Position numbers and translations under genes: made by a program | In this document: positions 5,772 through 8,312 of the stretch, in pieces | How the letters are laid out: every line of letters begins with the position of its first letter | Position numbering within the stretch: the stretch's first letter is position 1 | Origin: Mariaggregatimicrobium sp964498785 | GTDB taxonomy: Bacteria; Zhuqueibacterota; Zhuqueibacteria; Thermofontimicrobiales; Thiofontviventaceae | Length of the DNA: 8,312 nt | Direction: 5' to 3' | Assembly: GCA_964498785.1 (NCBI GenBank) | Contig: CAZCJL010000200.1 | Span: 1 to 8,312 of the forward strand | The notes under the pieces: model-generated | The model's input: the letters and a program-made list of their open reading frames with translations, nothing else | Told to the model about the DNA's origin: nothing | Databases searched by the model: none

Positions 5772-6620
5772 ATGAATAAAATTAGTTCGATTTTACTATA
5801 TTACATCCTTTTTTATAATTACATTATCCATGCACAGCAAATTAATAATTCATATCCCTGGGCAGAGAATTATAGCCGTAGCAATTCTATTGAACAGAGA
5901 ATTAAACCACCGCCAGGGTATCACAGAGCAGAAGTAGTGGCCGGAAATTTTGCGTGTTGGCTGCGTGGACTACCTTTAAAATCCGATGAGGCGCCAGTTC
6001 TCGATTATCTCGGTCGCACCACGCTTAATTCAAATGATACCACACTCGCATTTGTGGTTGATTATCCTATCTACGGGAAAAAACTTGAACAGTGCATGGA
6101 TATTTTATATAGATGGTATGCCGAGTATTTACTCGCGCACAAACGCGGTAAAAAAATAAACTTCTATATGCCGGGCGGATATATTCTTTCCTGGAATGAT
6201 TGGAAAAAAGGTTTGCGGCCTGATTATAAAGGTTTGAACTTTAAATTAAGAAAGACAGCCGAACCTGATTCAAGTCGTTCTGTATTTGAAGAATACGTGC
6301 GCGAAATTTTCTATTATAGCTTTACCCAAACCGCCTATTTTGCATATCCCACCATAAAAATTGATAACCTGCAAATCGGTGATTTTATTGTAAAAAAGGG
6401 ATCAAAGGGTCATGCAGTAATGATAATGGATATGGTAATTGATGAGAATGGCAACAAATTAGTTATCGTTGGGCATGGCGGGACGCCTGCACGAGAATTT
6501 CATTTTTTATATTATAAAAGAAATAATCCCTGGTTCCCGATTGACGCCAACAGGGATTATATTGACCTGCCCATTAAAAAGAAAATGACCTGGGATGGTT
6601 TACGACGATTTCCACAGTAG
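5772..6620 (+). CDS. DUF4846 family secreted protein
   Basis: A 282-residue protein. Residues 1-21 form a hydrophobic signal peptide ending IHAQQ, so it should be exported; no lipobox Cys is present. The body matches DUF4846: YPW at 28-30, PPGYHR then NFACWLRGLPLK at 59-70, APVLDYLG at 74-81, LEQCMDILYRWYAEYL at 105-120, FYMPGGY then W141 and W144, KTAEPD at 161-166, and IGDFIVKKGSKGHAVMIMD at 202-220. GHGGTPAREFHF at 234-245 and PWF follow. The function of the family is not established. C108 in the QC motif and H214 in GHAV appear family-typical, and the latter resembles the His strand of NlpC/P60 and CHAP folds, so a papain-like hydrolase is possible but speculative. No ribosome binding site of its own is obvious, so translation probably depends on coupling to the upstream gene. 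Confidence 0.88.
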   Translation: MNKISSILLYYILFYNYIIHAQQINNSYPWAENYSRSNSIEQRIKPPPGYHRAEVVAGNFACWLRGLPLKSDEAPVLDYLGRTTLNSNDTTLAFVVDYPIYGKKLEQCMDILYRWYAEYLLAHKRGKKINFYMPGGYILSWNDWKKGLRPDYKGLNFKLRKTAEPDSSRSVFEEYVREIFYYSFTQTAYFAYPTIKIDNLQIGDFIVKKGSKGHAVMIMDMVIDENGNKLVIVGHGGTPAREFHFLYYKRNNPWFPIDANRDYIDLPIKKKMTWDGLRRFPQ

Positions 6621-6715
6621 CCATTGCTATTATCAAGCTTTTAATTTCAAGTTAGAGTTTGTGGCTTATGTAAACAAACCAATAGATTCGGAATAATTCA
6701 CAACATTATCCAGTA

Positions 6716-7258
6716 CTAATCGACTGAACCATTGAAATGTTTATTTCGAAGCGGAATTAATGCTGCAATTAATCCCTGTACATAAATCGCTTTTCGGTTA
6801 AAAACACCATTTGTGAAATATTCAATGGCGCCACCTTTTTGTTTGGTATTTTTTTGACCACTATGTTTATCAATAACAGTACCCAATTCTTCACCATCCA
6901 ATAATTCATGAACAAATATATCAGGCAATTCAAAATGGATTGTCGTTCCGAAACCGGATTTTCCGGCACTATTTATAATGTACATAGCGCCGAACGCGAA
7001 CCAACGATTCATCTGTTTTGTAATTCCTCCTTCGATACCGACAAAATATTCTCCGCCTAAATTCTGCTTGCTGCTAAGGTATTTTAATTCCTCAGCACGA
7101 TGTTGCGCTCCTTCAAATGTCTGATTATTAACGGGTTGTTCTGGAACATGAGAAGTAACTTTAATCCCACTAACCTCAACTTTTTTATAGTAATGGTTGA
7201 ATGCTTCTTCTGTCGCTTTAATTTTAACCGGATTTAGTGATCCTACAAGTATTTTCAT
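6716..7258 (-). CDS. yjjX: Inosine/xanthosine triphosphatase, YjjX family
   Basis: This 180-residue protein matches the non-canonical purine NTP phosphatase family (DUF84, NTPase I-T). GSLNPVK at 6-12 is the N-terminal nucleotide-binding motif. EQPVNNQTFEGAQHRA at 40-55 corresponds to the usual QP...T..GA..RA stretch. VGIEGG at 73-78 and the acidic GTVID at 126-130 follow. QKGGAIEYFTNGVFNR at 140-155, with Y159 and Q161, closes the domain. The enzyme hydrolyses ITP/XTP to the diphosphates and phosphate, cleansing deaminated purines from nucleotide pools in the cytoplasm. Length is typical. An AAGG precedes the ATG by 8 nt. It converges on the DUF4846 gene with about 95 bp between stops and no strong terminator between them. 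It may be cotranscribed with nothing else, since the cold-shock gene upstream ends in a terminator. Confidence 0.9.
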   Translation of the reverse strand: MKILVGSLNPVKIKATEEAFNHYYKKVEVSGIKVTSHVPEQPVNNQTFEGAQHRAEELKYLSSKQNLGGEYFVGIEGGITKQMNRWFAFGAMYIINSAGKSGFGTTIHFELPDIFVHELLDGEELGTVIDKHSGQKNTKQKGGAIEYFTNGVFNRKAIYVQGLIAALIPLRNKHFNGSVD

Positions 7259-7352
7259 CGGATAGCCTTGCGAATAATGATATAATATACGATTTTTTAA
7301 TTGGCATGCTTTTATCGTTTAAATTGTTAGAAAACATAATGATGTTGCCCAT

Positions 7353-7385
7353 AAAAAACCCCATCACCAGGGCGATGATGGGGTT
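7353..7385 (-). terminator. Strong intrinsic terminator after the cold-shock gene
   Basis: On the - strand AACCCCATCA and TGATGGGGTT form a 10-bp perfect stem with a 9-nt loop, followed by a run of Ts. It begins about 10 nt past the cold-shock stop codon and insulates the YjjX-type gene from it. Confidence 0.9.
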
Positions 7386-7394
7386 GAAAATTAA

Positions 7395-7601
7395 TTAACT
7401 CCAAGAGGTTGTTACGTTCACTGCTTGTAGTCCTTTATCTGTTTGAACTACCTCAAATTCAACGTCTTCACCTTCATTTAATTTTTTAAACCCGTCTCCA
7501 TTGATTGATTTGTAATGAACGAAAACATCTTCACCGGATTCTCTTTTAATGAATCCATAACCTTTTGTAGAGTTGAACCACTTTACAGTACCCTGTTCCA
7601 T
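7395..7601 (-). CDS. Cold-shock domain protein, CspA family
   Basis: A 68-residue single cold-shock domain. GTVKWFNSTKGYGFI at 4-18 contains RNP1 (KGYGFI) and DVFVHY at 25-30 is RNP2, with aromatic residues W8, F9, Y15, F17, F27, H29 and Y30 positioned to stack on single-stranded nucleic acid. The rest, LNEGEDVEFEVVQTDKGLQAVNV split over 41-63, completes the five-stranded barrel. Such proteins act as RNA chaperones that melt secondary structure; some are cold-induced and others constitutive, and the sequence does not say which this is. AGAGAGG lies about 10 nt before the ATG. Monocistronic, with its own terminator. Confidence 0.95.
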   Translation of the reverse strand: MEQGTVKWFNSTKGYGFIKRESGEDVFVHYKSINGDGFKKLNEGEDVEFEVVQTDKGLQAVNVTTSWS

Positions 7602-7670
7602 AGAAATAAAACCTCTCTGTTAAAAAGATATAACCAATACCAAAAACCAATCGTTCTAATTCGCTCGAAA

Positions 7671-7699
7671 ACTATAAATTATTCCATTATTTGCAGCAA
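7671..7699 (-). promoter_or_regulatory. Candidate promoter of the cold-shock gene
   Basis: On the - strand TTGCTG (7694-7699) and TATAGT (7671-7676) are 17 bp apart. Transcription would start near 7664 and give a 5' leader of about 60 nt, shorter than the long leader of Escherichia coli cspA. The -35 match is weak and the surrounding DNA is AT-rich. Confidence 0.3.
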
Positions 7700-8111
7700 G
7701 ATTTGACATAAGAGCGAATAATCAGATATGGTTTAAAACGAATTACGTAACAAGATAAAATATTCTTTTTGGAAAATCAAGTATTTTTTAAAATATATTT
7801 ATAATCTTTTAAGGATTTATATTATTTATTTAAATAGTAATTTTAAGTGTATTAGCTTCAACTATACTAATATTAGTAAGATATAGCACGATTCATATTC
7901 TCGCAACATTGAATATTAAATATGATTTTTGTAATTCTATTTGTAAAACGATAAAAAGGATAACTGGATTATTTTAGCGATGTGTCATTAATTTTAATAA
8001 TATTGTAATATATTATGAATAACGTTCAAAAATTTTGTATCCATTCAATAATTGATGGTGTGCATCAAAGCTTTCGGATTCTCTTTAAATTTATTGATTA
8101 AGACGCGAATC
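7700..8111. other. AT-rich intergenic region with a possible gene fragment
   Basis: No intact gene is seen. The DNA is very AT-rich with stops in every frame. At its end, on the - strand (8113 down to 8045), a 22-codon stretch containing RVLINKFKENPKALMHTINY followed by TGA reads like the C-terminus of a real protein. Its reading frame is closed immediately upstream by a stop inside the palindromic repeat at 8112-8141. I cannot name the family, and it may be chance. Confidence 0.35.
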
Positions 8112-8141
8112 TGTCATATCGGGCGAAGTCGAGATATGACA
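8112..8141. repeat. Palindromic repeat (dispersed-repeat type)
   Basis: TGTCATATC and GATATGACA form a perfect 9-bp inverted repeat around a 12-nt loop, GGGCGAAGTCGA. The overall pattern GTCAT-(C/T)TCG...CGAAG...GAGAT...GAC is, from general experience, a common dispersed palindromic repeat in Bacteroidota and relatives. It lies 15 bp upstream of the GIY-YIG frame at 8157. Confidence 0.7.
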
Positions 8142-8156
8142 ACATCCATTAGAAAA

Positions 8157-8312
8157 ATGAAGATATATTGGGTATAGATCCTCAAATGTAGCGATGGTAA
8201 ATACTATACTGGTAGTACAAGTAACCTTGAGCAAAGAATCGCGCAACATAAGTCTGTCACGATAAAAGGATTTACTTCATCCAGGCTCCCGGTAGAACTC
8301 GTCTTTTCTCAA
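8157..8312 (+). pseudogene. GIY-YIG endonuclease frame with an in-frame amber codon, truncated by the window edge
   Basis: Reading from the ATG at 8157 gives MKIYWV, TAG (8175-8177), then ILKCSDGKYYTGSTSNLEQR and IAQHKSV..., open to the last base. YWV(Y)ILKC is the GIY strand, YYTGST the YIG strand, and NLEQRIAQHK the catalytic-helix region with Arg and His, so the family is clear. The stop replaces the tyrosine of the GIY strand, an active-site residue in this superfamily; TAG is one base from TAT or TAC. The gene is therefore either a recent pseudogene, a sequencing error, or, less likely, read through. No in-frame Met follows that would keep the GIY strand. It is clearly diverged from the GIY-YIG gene at 2768-3025 and is not a copy of it. 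The 3' part lies outside the window. Confidence 0.8.

Overview
The window looks like a metagenome-derived or draft scaffold from an AT-rich, FCB-type bacterium (Bacteroidota/Ignavibacteria/Calditrichota-like). The pointers are a DUF4846 lipoprotein-like or secreted protein, tRNA genes with no encoded CCA, a MITE built on the CACAGAG motif, and a palindromic repeat of the GTCATATC...GATATGAC type. The phylum assignment is inference. The scaffold contains one 100-N gap at 2616-2715.

Layout. 1-299: AT-rich DNA with no convincing gene. 300-1493 (+): a 397-residue protein of unknown function with one transmembrane helix and a helical-repeat-like C-terminus. 1541-1724: a MITE-like element with terminal inverted repeats. 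1901-2345 (-): decayed coding sequence. 2487-3376 (-): a lysine-tRNA/GIY-YIG endonuclease locus. It holds two intact tRNA-Lys genes (UUU and CUU anticodons), each followed by an intrinsic terminator, one complete GIY-YIG gene, the tail of a second GIY-YIG copy running into the gap, and two half-tRNA copies. 3446-4852 (-): a NhaC-family Na+/H+ antiporter starting at TTG. 5181-6620 (+): a sulfotransferase-like gene directly abutting a DUF4846 gene. 6716-7258 (-): a YjjX-type inosine/xanthosine triphosphatase. 7395-7601 (-): a cold-shock protein with a strong terminator. 8112-8312: a palindromic repeat followed by a second, unrelated GIY-YIG reading frame that has an in-frame amber codon and runs off the window.

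The most unusual part is 2487-3232. In both broken copies of tRNA-Lys(CUU), the 17-nt anticodon arm is replaced, base for base in length, by a palindrome with core TCCGCCTAAGGCGGA. The two altered copies are opposite halves of one tRNA. They share a 31-bp direct repeat that flanks a segment of about 390 bp carrying the intact tRNA-Lys(CUU) and the GIY-YIG gene. The arrangement resembles a small tRNA-associated endonuclease cassette inserted or tandemly duplicated within a tRNA gene. The N gap sits exactly where another copy would defeat assembly. The second GIY-YIG frame also lies beside a palindromic repeat, which raises the possibility that single-domain GIY-YIG nucleases and palindromic repeats are linked here much as RAYT transposases are linked to REP sequences. 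That link is inference.
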